From Streptomyces vilmorinianum (GTDB lineage: Bacteria; Actinomycetota; Actinomycetes; Streptomycetales; Streptomycetaceae), in assembly GCF_005517195.1 (NCBI RefSeq), contig NZ_CP040244.1, positions 3,862,001 to 3,926,000 of the forward strand: 64,000 nucleotides of DNA, in the 5' to 3' direction. The notes beneath the pieces were generated by a model. It made no database searches. It was given only the letters and a program-made list of their open reading frames with translations, and was not told the DNA's origin. Each line of letters begins with the position of its first letter. The stretch's first letter is position 1. Shown in pieces: positions 42,361 to 51,091 of this stretch. A program made the translations under genes and the position numbers.

Positions 42361-43959
42361 ATGTACGCCGTTCCCCGCACCCTGCGGTCCTTCATGTCAG
42401 GTACACGATCGAGAGTCGCCGTGGCCTCCGCGCTCGGCGCGCTGCTCCTGGCGGCGCTGCCCGCGCAGCCGGCCCAGGCGGCCTCGACGCTCACCAACAC
42501 CGGCTTCGAGGCCGACGGCACCGGAACCGCCACGCCGTCCGGCTGGTCCACCTACTCCGCGACGGGCCGGAACGCGGCCTCGTTCACGGAGGCCGGCGGG
42601 CACAGCGGCGGCTACCGGCTGAGTCACTGGGCCTCCTCCGCCTATCAGGTGGAGACGTACCAGTACCTCTCCGGTCTGACCAACGGCAGCTACACGCTGA
42701 GCGCCTGGGTGCGCTCCAGCGGCGGCCAGAGCTCCGCCTACCTCGCGCTGCGCAACTGCGGCTCCGCCGAGCAGCGCACCGATCTGCCGCCCACCCCCAA
42801 CGGCGCCTGGATACGCCTGGTCACCTCGGTCAACGTCACGAGCGGCCAGTGCACGATCAGCGTCAACTCCAACGCCGCCGCGGGCCAGTGGCTCAACGTC
42901 GACGACCTCACCTTCGCCGCCGGCTCGACGGGGCTGACGGTCAAGGGCGTCGACATCTCCTCGCTGAAGAAGAGCGAGGACCTCGGGGGTACGTACCGCA
43001 CCGCGGCCGGGGCCACGGCCGACCCCGTGTCGCTGCTGAAGTCGGCGGGCGCCACCTACGGCCGCCTGAAGGTGTCGGTGAATCCGGCCGACGGCTACAA
43101 CAACAAGGCCCGGGTCCTGGCGACGGCCCAGCGCGTCAAGGCGCAGGGCATGAAGCTCCTCGTCGACTTCCACTACTCCGACACGTGGGCCGATCCCGGC
43201 GCGCAGAGCAAGCCCGCCGCGTGGGCCTCGCACTCGTACAGCCAGCTGACGACGGACGTGTACAACCACACGTACGACGTGCTGAACGCCCTCAAGGCGC
43301 AGGGCACGACGGCCGACATGGTGCAGATCGGCAACGAGATCAACACCGGGATGCTGTGGCCGCAGGGCTCGACGGACAACTGGTCGCAGCTCGCGGGGCT
43401 GCTGAAGTCGGGGATCAACGCCACCAAGGCGGTCTCCTCGTCCACGCAGATCGCGCTGCACCTCGCCCACGGCGGCGACAACAGCCTGTACCGCTGGTGG
43501 TTCGACAACGCGACCGCGCAGGGTGTCCCGTACGACGTCATCGCGCTGTCGTTCTACGGCTACTGGCACGGGGCGCTGTCCGATCTGCAGGCCAACCTGG
43601 ACGACATCTCCGCCCGTTACGGGAAGAAGGTCATGGTCGCCGAGACGGCGTACCCCTTCCGGCTGGACAGCGAGGACAGCCACGAGAACATCATCGACAC
43701 CACCGGTGAGCTGGTCTCCGGGTACGCGGCGAGTTCGGCCGGTCAGTCGGCCTGGCTGCGGGACGTGATGAACGTGGTGGAGGCCGTGCCGAACGGCCGC
43801 GGGCTCGGTGTCGTCTACTGGGAGCCGACCTGGACGGCCGTGACCGGCAACGGCTGGAACCCGGCGGACCCGTCGTCGGGCAACGGCTGGGAGAACCAGG
43901 CGCTGTTCGACTACGACAGCAGGCTGCTGCCGGCGGCCTCCTGGCTCGCCCACCGCTGA
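42361..43959 (+). CDS. Secreted arabinogalactan endo-beta-1,4-galactanase, GH53
   Basis: Protein of 532 aa. A Sec signal ends around LPAQPAQAA (residue 40). Residues 41-190 form a beta-sandwich carbohydrate-binding-like module (NTGFEADGTGTATPSGWSTY and following). The GH53 barrel covers about 191-530, with acid/base Glu326 in QIGNEINTGM and nucleophile Glu428 in VMVAETAYPF. It cuts beta-1,4-galactan outside the cell and supplies oligosaccharides for the transporter and GH42 enzyme. ATG at 42361 with GAAGGGA upstream. A bidirectional terminator follows. Confidence 0.95.
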   Translation: MYAVPRTLRSFMSGTRSRVAVASALGALLLAALPAQPAQAASTLTNTGFEADGTGTATPSGWSTYSATGRNAASFTEAGGHSGGYRLSHWASSAYQVETYQYLSGLTNGSYTLSAWVRSSGGQSSAYLALRNCGSAEQRTDLPPTPNGAWIRLVTSVNVTSGQCTISVNSNAAAGQWLNVDDLTFAAGSTGLTVKGVDISSLKKSEDLGGTYRTAAGATADPVSLLKSAGATYGRLKVSVNPADGYNNKARVLATAQRVKAQGMKLLVDFHYSDTWADPGAQSKPAAWASHSYSQLTTDVYNHTYDVLNALKAQGTTADMVQIGNEINTGMLWPQGSTDNWSQLAGLLKSGINATKAVSSSTQIALHLAHGGDNSLYRWWFDNATAQGVPYDVIALSFYGYWHGALSDLQANLDDISARYGKKVMVAETAYPFRLDSEDSHENIIDTTGELVSGYAASSAGQSAWLRDVMNVVEAVPNGRGLGVVYWEPTWTAVTGNGWNPADPSSGNGWENQALFDYDSRLLPAASWLAHR

Positions 43960-43978
43960 TCCCCCCTTCTCGGCTCGG

Positions 43979-44020
43979 CCGGCCGGCCTCGTGCTCCCTC
44001 GGGAGGGCGAGGCCGGCCGG
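43979..44020. terminator. Bidirectional terminator between GH53 and L,D-transpeptidase
   Basis: A 13-bp perfect stem (CCGGCCGGCCTCG and its complement) encloses a 16-base loop that can itself pair (CTCCC with GGGAG). It lies between the convergent stops at 43959 and 44021 and can serve both strands. Confidence 0.82.
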
Positions 44021-44809
44021 TCATCGCGCGATCTCGGCCGCGGGGCCCATGACGATCACCGGCTCCCTGGCCGGGTTCAGCGTGCGCAGGAGCCGGCGCA
44101 TGGCGTCGGCGGGAAGGGAGACGCACGCCTGGGTCGGGCCGCCGTGGTCGACGTGGATCCACACGCCGCCGCCGCGCTCCTGTCCGAGCGGCCGTTCCTT
44201 GTCCAGGGGAGTCGTTCCGGGTGTCCGGTTGTAGTCGATGGCGACCACGTAGTCGAAGGAGCCCTCCAGGGGCTCGCCGAGGAACCCGGTGCCGGGGGAG
44301 GCGAACTCCTCGGACTGGTCGTAGGGCAGCAGCGCGCCGGGGTCGGGCAGCCGCCCGCCGGCGTCGCCGAGCCTGAACACCCCGATCGGGGTGCGCAGAT
44401 CGTCCGCCCAGTGCTCGGTCGCCCAGCCGCGCAGCGCGTTGTGCGCGCTCCACGGCCCGGCGGCCCGATGCCATCTCCCGGCGTCGTCCCGCTCGTACAG
44501 CACGGCGGTGGCGACGTTGGTCTCGTGCGAGCCGCCCGTCACCACCAGCGCCTGGCTCGTGCCGTCCGGGATCCTCGTACGGGTCACCGGCCCGACTCCG
44601 GGAGGCGCGCCGGCCCCGAACGCGGCGGAGCCGGGCGAGCCGGGCGCCGCCGCCGGGCCGGCGTTCTTGGCCGCGGCGGGGCGCGGGCCGGGTGCGGCGG
44701 CCGGCGCGGAGTCCTCGGGCGACACCTTCATATAGCCGACGAGTGCGAGCGTCGCGCACAGCGCGGCGGTCACCAGGCGCGGGCCGGGTCGGACCTTCCT
44801 GACGGGCAT
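44021..44809 (-). CDS. L,D-transpeptidase (YkuD) family protein
   Basis: Protein of 262 aa. Short cytoplasmic start, one membrane or signal segment (LVTAALCATLALVGYM), a Pro/Ala/Gly-rich linker to about residue 75, then a YkuD-like domain. The active-site block reads GGVWIHVDHGGPTQACVSLP, with His and the catalytic Cys present. No separate peptidoglycan-binding domain is seen. It acts outside the membrane, cross-linking peptidoglycan or attaching proteins. ATG at 44809; an upstream in-frame ATG at 44842 is less likely. Convergent with the galactanase. Confidence 0.85.
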   Translation of the reverse strand: MPVRKVRPGPRLVTAALCATLALVGYMKVSPEDSAPAAAPGPRPAAAKNAGPAAAPGSPGSAAFGAGAPPGVGPVTRTRIPDGTSQALVVTGGSHETNVATAVLYERDDAGRWHRAAGPWSAHNALRGWATEHWADDLRTPIGVFRLGDAGGRLPDPGALLPYDQSEEFASPGTGFLGEPLEGSFDYVVAIDYNRTPGTTPLDKERPLGQERGGGVWIHVDHGGPTQACVSLPADAMRRLLRTLNPAREPVIVMGPAAEIAR

Positions 44810-44956
44810 GGGGCAGCATCCTCCGACGCTGGGGGACGGCAATGCGGCGATACGTACCCGCTCCGCACCCGCCCCTGTCGCCGGAGCCGCGCACTCACCC
44901 GACCGGGGGCAGAGTCTGACGGAGTGTCACGACAGCGTCCCGTGAGGTCGGCTGTG

Positions 44957-45301
44957 TCAGGCCGTGGTGGCGGGGGTCTCGTCGAGGTCCCAGGCGTGGA
45001 GCTTGAACGCGCGGACGAAGTCGGGGTGGTCCTCCCAGTTGCGGGCGACGCCGCGCAGGACGTCCCAGTTGTGTTCGAGCGCCTGGTCGATGATGTTGCG
45101 CATCGCCGGGTCGGCCGTCGCGCGCTGGTCGGCGAGGCCCTTGACCGCCGCCGCGGCCTTCACGGTGCCGAGGAGGGCGCGCAGGGCGCGGGAGGTGTCG
45201 TCCATGCCGAATCCGTGGTCGCTGCCGGTCTCGGGGTCGAACAGCGGGCGGAGGCGTGCCTCGATGAACGCGGTGATCCGCTCGAAGTGCTGGACGTCCA
45301 C
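44957..45301 (-). CDS. Small conserved hypothetical protein
   Basis: Protein of 114 aa, all helical in appearance: ERITAFIEARLRPLFDPETG, SRALRALLGTVKAAAAVKGL, then RNIIDQALEHNWDVLRGVAR and HPDFVRAFKLHAWDLDETPA. The sequence resembles small Streptomyces proteins linked with phage or plasmid-type genes, but I cannot name a family. ATG at 45301. It lies 66 bp after the carboxylesterase gene on the same strand and could be co-transcribed. Confidence 0.68.
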   Translation of the reverse strand: MDVQHFERITAFIEARLRPLFDPETGSDHGFGMDDTSRALRALLGTVKAAAAVKGLADQRATADPAMRNIIDQALEHNWDVLRGVARNWEDHPDFVRAFKLHAWDLDETPATTA

Positions 45302-45367
45302 GGGTTCTCCATCTCCTGCCGTGCCGCCACCGGCCCGGCCTGTCGGGTGTTTCGTCTGTCCCGGCGA

Positions 45368-46879
45368 TTATCCCGTGGCGGCGATCCGCACGTCGCGCCA
45401 CAGGGCGTGGGCGGCGCTCGCGCCCTCGGTGCGGTCGCGGGGGACGTCCCAGACGTGGACCGTGGGGGCGGACGGGTCCGTGAGCGGGGCCCAGCCGGGG
45501 TCTCCGGTGGCCGCGAAGGCGGCCCAGGCGCGGACCACGCGCCCCGACAGGGCGTGGTCGTCCGCGTCGGCGGGGCCGCCGGTGAGGAAGTCGACGCCCG
45601 TGGCCTCCAGGGTGCCGAGAGCGAAGGGCACGTCGGCGGCGTGCCAGGCCCTGACCCGGCTGCCGTCGGGGCGGGTGCGCCGGCGGTCGAACCGCGACAG
45701 GTACGTGCGGCCACCGCCGTCGCCCGCGCGGGCATGGGCCTCGGCGAGGTGGACGGTGTGGGCGGTGAAGAGGCCGTCCCCCGCGATCGCGAGGAACACG
45801 TCGAGCACCGGGGCCTGCGGCATGAGGACGCGGTACTCCTCGACGAGGCGCGGGGGAAGACCGTAGTCCTCGGCGAATCGCCGGATCCCCTCCTCGGTGG
45901 TGACCGCCGGCATGGAGCCGACCTCGCGCATCAGCCAGTACTCCTCGGTGGTGTGACACACCAGGAGGTCGACCTGCCGTCCCGCGCCGTCGGCCAGGGC
46001 GTCGAGCGGGTCGCGGGTCAGCACCTCGCCGTCGAGCACCGGGCCGTAGAGGACGGTGTCGTAGTGGAGGAAGCCCGACGAGGGGTCGGCCGCGTACCGC
46101 GCCACCACCCGGTCCGATGCCTCGACGAGGGCCTGCGGGCTCGCGGAGAGCAGGCCCTGTGCGGTGGGGGCGACGCCCGCGGCGTCGGCCACCTCGCGGG
46201 TCAGCTGTGCGGCGAGCCGGGGCGGGAACGTGGCGTCGGGGACGCTGTGCGCGACGGCGCGCCGGAAGAGGCCGTCGGCGCGGGCCATGCTCATCAGACA
46301 GGCGATCGAGCCGCCGCCGGCGGACTGCCCGGCCACCGTCACGTTGTCCGGGTCGCCGCCGAAGGCCGCGATGTTGTCGCGTACCCACTCCAGCGCCGCG
46401 ATCTGGTCGAGCAGGCCTCGGTTGTCGGGGAAGCCGGGCACGTGCCCGAACCCTTCGAAGCCGAGCCGGTAGTTGCAGGTGACCACGGTGAGGCCGGCCC
46501 GCGCCAGGGCGGTCCCGTCGTAGTCGGGCTGGGCCGAGGACCCGAAGGTGTACGCGCCGCCGTGGATGAGGAAGAGCACGGGCAGCGGGCCCTGGGCGTC
46601 CGTCGGCGACCAGATGTTGAGGCTGAGCACGTCCTCCTGGTCCGGGCGCCAGACCGGGGCGCCGGGCAGCTCCGCGGACTGCGGGGCGACGGGCCCGAAG
46701 CGGGTGCAGTCCCGCACCCCGTCCCAGGCCGCGGCGGCCGCGGGCGCCTGGAAGCGCCGGGCGCCGAACGGCGGTGCGGCGTACGGGATGCCCAGCGTGA
46801 TCCGGAGGCCGTCGACGACCGTGCCCCGTACCGATCCCTGCTTCGTCACCACGGTCTCGTCGGCGGCACGCGCTCGCAC
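45368..46879 (-). CDS. Type-B carboxylesterase/lipase
   Basis: Protein of 503 aa. Start GTG 46879 has GGAG eight bases upstream; an in-frame ATG at 46930 would add 17 residues. The fold is recognisable from GIPYAAPPFGARRFQAP, LNIWSPTD and FLIHGGAYTFGSS (oxyanion hole). The nucleophile Ser is in VAGQSAGGGSIACLMS, and a C-terminal His in AWHAADVPFALG. Cytoplasmic, no signal peptide. Hydrolyses carboxylic esters such as p-nitrobenzyl-like substrates; the natural one is unknown. Confidence 0.92.
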   Translation of the reverse strand: MRARAADETVVTKQGSVRGTVVDGLRITLGIPYAAPPFGARRFQAPAAAAAWDGVRDCTRFGPVAPQSAELPGAPVWRPDQEDVLSLNIWSPTDAQGPLPVLFLIHGGAYTFGSSAQPDYDGTALARAGLTVVTCNYRLGFEGFGHVPGFPDNRGLLDQIAALEWVRDNIAAFGGDPDNVTVAGQSAGGGSIACLMSMARADGLFRRAVAHSVPDATFPPRLAAQLTREVADAAGVAPTAQGLLSASPQALVEASDRVVARYAADPSSGFLHYDTVLYGPVLDGEVLTRDPLDALADGAGRQVDLLVCHTTEEYWLMREVGSMPAVTTEEGIRRFAEDYGLPPRLVEEYRVLMPQAPVLDVFLAIAGDGLFTAHTVHLAEAHARAGDGGGRTYLSRFDRRRTRPDGSRVRAWHAADVPFALGTLEATGVDFLTGGPADADDHALSGRVVRAWAAFAATGDPGWAPLTDPSAPTVHVWDVPRDRTEGASAAHALWRDVRIAATG

Positions 46880-46973
46880 AGGCTGATCTCCGCTCTCGTC
46901 GCCGGCGGGCTCTCCGCGCGGCAGCAGCACACCGTCGCACGAGGCCCGGCAACGGGCAATCGAATAAAGATCG

Positions 46974-49520
46974 TCAAAGAGCCGTGCCGGAGGTCCCGTC
47001 GAGGGCCGTCTCGTCCCGGTCGAGGGGCTGCTCGGCCCAGATCACCTTGCCCTCGGCCGTGTAGCGGGTGCCCCAGCGCCGGGTGAACTGGGAGATGAGG
47101 AAGAGGCCGCGGCCACCCTCGTCGGTCGTGCGGGCGTGCCGCAGATGGGGCGAGGTGCTGCTGGCGTCGAACACCTCGCAGATCAGTGTGCGTTCGAGGA
47201 TGAGGCGCAGCCGGATCGGTCCGGAGGCGTGCCGGATGGCGTTGGTGACCAGTTCGCTGACGACGAGTTCGGTGGTGAAGGCGAGCTCTTCCAGCCCCCA
47301 GGCGGCCAGTTGGCGCGCGGCCATCACCCGGGCGCGGGCGACGACGGCCGGGTCGGCGGGCAGATCCCATACGGCGACCTGTCCGGCCGCCAGGCTGCGG
47401 GTCCTGACCAGCAGCAGGGCCGCGTCGTCGGTGTACGGCCTGCTGGGCGCCAGTTCGTCGACGACGCTCCGGCAGAGCTGGTCGAGGGGCAGGTCCCGTG
47501 ACTCCAGGACGCGGCGCAGCCCGTCCTTGCCGGCCCCGGGGGCGGCGATCAGGCCGTCGGTGTAGAAGGCGAGCACGCTGCCCTCCTCCAGGGGCAGCTC
47601 GACGGACTCGAACGGCAGTCCGCCGATGCCCAGGGCCGGGCCCTCGGGGAGTTCGGGGAAGCCGACCGTGCCGTCGGGCGCGAGGACGGCGGGCGCGAGG
47701 TGTCCCGCGCTCGCCAGGTCGCAGCGCAGGCTGACCGGGTCGTACACGGCGTACAGGCAGCTGGCTCCGACGGCCCCGGGGGTGGCCGCGCCGACGATGT
47801 CGGCCTCCCGCCCCTCCCGCGTCACCTGGACGACGAGGTCGTCGAGGTGGGCCAGGAGTTCCTCGGGCGAGAGATCGAGGTCCGCGAGGGTGCGTACGGC
47901 CGTACGGAGCTGGCCCATGGTGGCTGCGGCCTCGATGCCGTGCCCGAGCACCTCGCCGACCACCAGGGCGACCCGGGCCCCGGACAAGGGGATGACGTCG
48001 AACCAGTCGCCGCCGAGTCCGGACAGTTCGTCGGCCGGCCGGTAGAAGGAGGCGGCGTCGACCGCCTCCTGTGCCGGTACGCCGTGCGGGAGGAGGCTGC
48101 GCTGCAGCACGAGTGCGGCGGCGCGCTCGCGGGCGTAGCGGCGGGCGTTGTCGAGGCAGACGGCGGCGCGGGCGACGAGTTCCTCCGCGAGCCGCAGATC
48201 GTCCTCGTCGAACGCCTCGTCGCGCCGCGCGCGGAAGAAGGTGGTGACGCCGAGGGTGACGCCGCGGGCGAGGATCGGCACGACGATCGCCGTGTGGGCG
48301 ACGGGTTCGGCGGGGGTGGCCGCCCCTGCTGCGGTGGTCGTACGCGGGCCGGGGGTCTCGCCGGTGTCGGCGGTCTCCGGGGTGGGGAGGGCCGATTCCC
48401 TGGCGGCGGCGTCCAGCCGTGCGGCACGCCAGGGGCGGCCGTGGGCCAGGCAGCCGATCTGGGGCGACGCCGGCCGGTACGCGGCCGGCTCGCCCGGTTC
48501 CACGACCTGCTCGGCGGCGCGGGCGCGCACGGTCTGTCCGCCCGCGCGCACCAGTCGTACGGCGGTGGCGCCGGCCGTCGGGCCCGTGGGCGGTTCCGCG
48601 CCCCTGAGCACGGAGTCGAGGAGGTCGACGGCGACGAAGTCCGCGAGGCCCGGCACCGCCACGTCGGCCAGGTCCTGGGCCGTGGCCATGACGTCCAGGC
48701 TGCGCCCGATGCACTCGCTCGCCCGGGCCATCAGGGCCAGGCGCAGGCGCGCCCGGTAGCGGTCGGTGATGTCGACGACCGAGTAGCAGACCCCTAGGGC
48801 ACGGCCGTTGTCGTCGTCGAGCCGGATGAACGACATGGCGTGGGCGTGGTCCCGGTCGGGATCGGCCCGGGTACGCCCCACGTGCTCGTACCCCATGACC
48901 GGCTCGCCGGTCTCCAGCACCTGGCGCATCTTCGCCTCGAGGAGGTCCGCGTCGAGCCCGGGCTGGATCTCCGCCAGGCGCCGGCCGCGGCGCTCCTCGA
49001 AGCGGCCGCCGCCGAACAGCTCCAGGGCCGTGTTGGACCAGACGCACCGCAGCTCGGTGTCCACGAGCGCCATGCCGACGGGCGACTGTCTGAGCATCCG
49101 CTCGAACAGGGCGGGCTCCATGTCCGGCCTGCGGGTCCGCTCCGCGCGCACGGCCATGGCCAGCCAGCGCGCCGGGCCGGCCTCTCCGGGGAGCGGCACC
49201 ACGGTGACGTCGACGGGGACGCTTCCTCCGTCCCGGTGACGTGCCAGGAGCACGCCCGACCAGCCGCCGTCCCTCGCGCTGCTCTCGGCGATGGCGGGGA
49301 GGCGTGCGGCCTCGCCCGGGGCGAGGAGGGAGTCGACGTGTCTGCCCCTCAGCTCCGCCCCGGGATGTCCGAGCAGCCGCTCCGCCGCGTGGGGGCGCCC
49401 GACGACGGTGCCGCCCTCGTCGAAGAGAAGGACGGCGGAGTCGGCGACGGCGAGCGGCGCCGCCTGCCCGGTGGTGTCTGTGCCCTCAGGTCTCCCCACG
49501 GCCCTCGGCTCCGTTCTCAC
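46974..49520 (-). CDS. PAS-PAS-GAF-SpoIIE phosphatase with HATPase domain
   Basis: Protein of 848 aa. Order: PAS (about 25-130), PAS (about 140-250, RMLRQSPVGMALVDTELRCV), GAF (about 265-430), SpoIIE/PP2C phosphatase (about 450-690, with LGGDWFDVIPLSGARVALVV and FYTDGLI), and a C-terminal HATPase (about 710-840, ELVVSELVTNAIRHASGPIR, GGRGLFLI). It combines anti-sigma kinase and anti-anti-sigma phosphatase on one chain, a Streptomyces arrangement for sigma-B-like partner switching. GTG 49520 is chosen since the frame upstream has no family sequence. The promoter region at 49530-49560 is AT-rich. No membrane segment. Confidence 0.9.
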   Translation of the reverse strand: MRTEPRAVGRPEGTDTTGQAAPLAVADSAVLLFDEGGTVVGRPHAAERLLGHPGAELRGRHVDSLLAPGEAARLPAIAESSARDGGWSGVLLARHRDGGSVPVDVTVVPLPGEAGPARWLAMAVRAERTRRPDMEPALFERMLRQSPVGMALVDTELRCVWSNTALELFGGGRFEERRGRRLAEIQPGLDADLLEAKMRQVLETGEPVMGYEHVGRTRADPDRDHAHAMSFIRLDDDNGRALGVCYSVVDITDRYRARLRLALMARASECIGRSLDVMATAQDLADVAVPGLADFVAVDLLDSVLRGAEPPTGPTAGATAVRLVRAGGQTVRARAAEQVVEPGEPAAYRPASPQIGCLAHGRPWRAARLDAAARESALPTPETADTGETPGPRTTTAAGAATPAEPVAHTAIVVPILARGVTLGVTTFFRARRDEAFDEDDLRLAEELVARAAVCLDNARRYARERAAALVLQRSLLPHGVPAQEAVDAASFYRPADELSGLGGDWFDVIPLSGARVALVVGEVLGHGIEAAATMGQLRTAVRTLADLDLSPEELLAHLDDLVVQVTREGREADIVGAATPGAVGASCLYAVYDPVSLRCDLASAGHLAPAVLAPDGTVGFPELPEGPALGIGGLPFESVELPLEEGSVLAFYTDGLIAAPGAGKDGLRRVLESRDLPLDQLCRSVVDELAPSRPYTDDAALLLVRTRSLAAGQVAVWDLPADPAVVARARVMAARQLAAWGLEELAFTTELVVSELVTNAIRHASGPIRLRLILERTLICEVFDASSTSPHLRHARTTDEGGRGLFLISQFTRRWGTRYTAEGKVIWAEQPLDRDETALDGTSGTAL

Positions 49521-49685
49521 ACCCCGTCCCTGTTCATCCCTTTTATCACAATATGAAATGATTCCTGTCGTGCCACCGGGTTCCCGTGTCACCCCTTCGG
49601 CGGACGGCCCGGGTTCCCGGTCGGCCGGAGAGGTTAGTAGCTGTTGGTCAGCTCTCGAAGACCGACGAGCAGGGAGGCGGGCAGC

Positions 49686-51050
49686 ATGACGCGACCGAGG
49701 ATTCTCGTGGTGGGCGCCGGGTTCGCCGGGGTCGCCTGTGTACGGCGCCTGGAGCGGCGTCTCACCGACAGGGAGGCGCGGATCTCGCTCCTCTCGCCCT
49801 TGTCGTACCAGCTCTATCTCCCCCTGCTCCCCCAGGTGGCGGCCGGGGTCCTGACCCCGCAGTCGGTCGCGCTGTCGTTGCGGCGCAGCGAGCGGCACCG
49901 CACGCGGATCATCCCGGGCGGCGCCGTCGGCGTGGACACCCGGGCGAAGGTCTGTGTCATCCGCACGATCACCGGCGAGCTCGTCGACGAGCCGTACGAC
50001 CACCTCGTGCTGGCGCCCGGCAGCGTGACGCGCACGTTCGACATCCCGGGGTTGAGTGAGCACGCGCGGGGCATGAAGACGCTCGCCGAGGCGGTGTACA
50101 TCCGTGACCACGTGATCGCCCAGCTCGATCTCGCCGACGCCGGGCAGGACGAGGAGGAGCGTGCGGCGCGGCTGCGGTTCGTGGTGGTGGGCGGCGGTTA
50201 CGCGGGGACGGAGACGGCCGCCTGTCTGCAGCGGCTGACCCACAACGCGGTCAAGCGCTATCCGCGCCTGGACCCGAACCTGATCAGGTGGCATCTGGTG
50301 GATGTCGCGCCCAAGCTCATGCCCGAGCTGGGCGAGCGGCTGGGCAGCGCCGCGCTGGAGATTCTGCGCCGGCGCGGGATCGAGGTCTCGCTCGGGGTCT
50401 CGGTCGCCTCCGTGGACGACGAGGCCGTGACGCTCACCGACGGCCGGGTGCTGCCCAGCCGCACCCTGATCTGGACGGCCGGTGTCGCCGCGAGCCCGCT
50501 GATCGCCACGCTGGACGCGGAGACGCACAGGGGCCGGCTCGTGGTGGGCGCCGACATGGCCGTCCCCGGTATGGACGGGGTGCACGCCCTCGGCGACGCC
50601 GCGGCGGTGCCGGACCTGGCCGGGAAGGTGGAGGGCGCCGTCTGCCCGCCGACCGCCCAGCACGCCCTTCGTCAGGGCAAGCAGGTCGCCGACAACCTCA
50701 TCGCGACGCTGCGGGGCGAGCAGACGTACCCGTACCACCACCGGGATCTGGGCCTGGTGGTGGACCTGGGCGGCCGGGACGCCGTCTCGAAGCCGCTCGG
50801 CGTCGAACTCCACGGCACACCCGCCCAGGCGGTCGCCCGCGCCTACCACTGGTCGGCGCTGCGCACCAACGTCGCCAAGACCCGGGTGATGACCAACTGG
50901 CTGCTCAACGCCGTGGCCGGTGACGACTTCGTCCGTACGGGATTCCTGGCGTCCAGGTCCGGCACACTGGCCGACTTCGAGCACGTCGACGCCTATCTCA
51001 CGCCCGAACAGGTCCGCGCCCACACGGCCGCCCTGCGCGCTCGGTCCTGA
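49686..51050 (+). CDS. ndh: Type II NADH dehydrogenase (NDH-2)
   Basis: Protein of 454 aa. Two dinucleotide folds are visible: FAD site RILVVGAGFAGVACVRRLER at the N-terminus and NADH site LRFVVVGGGYAGTETAACL at about 165-183. The quinone-side ALGDAAAVPD and the AQHALRQGKQVADNL segment fit the family. It transfers electrons from NADH to menaquinone at the inner face of the membrane without pumping protons. The C-terminal TRVMTNWLLNAV helix probably anchors it. ATG at 49686 with GGGAGG upstream. Divergent from the phosphatase gene, convergent with corA. Confidence 0.9.
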   Translation: MTRPRILVVGAGFAGVACVRRLERRLTDREARISLLSPLSYQLYLPLLPQVAAGVLTPQSVALSLRRSERHRTRIIPGGAVGVDTRAKVCVIRTITGELVDEPYDHLVLAPGSVTRTFDIPGLSEHARGMKTLAEAVYIRDHVIAQLDLADAGQDEEERAARLRFVVVGGGYAGTETAACLQRLTHNAVKRYPRLDPNLIRWHLVDVAPKLMPELGERLGSAALEILRRRGIEVSLGVSVASVDDEAVTLTDGRVLPSRTLIWTAGVAASPLIATLDAETHRGRLVVGADMAVPGMDGVHALGDAAAVPDLAGKVEGAVCPPTAQHALRQGKQVADNLIATLRGEQTYPYHHRDLGLVVDLGGRDAVSKPLGVELHGTPAQAVARAYHWSALRTNVAKTRVMTNWLLNAVAGDDFVRTGFLASRSGTLADFEHVDAYLTPEQVRAHTAALRARS

Positions 51051-51091
51051 CACCGCGGTGACGCCGAACGCGGGCCGGCGGTGGCGGACCG

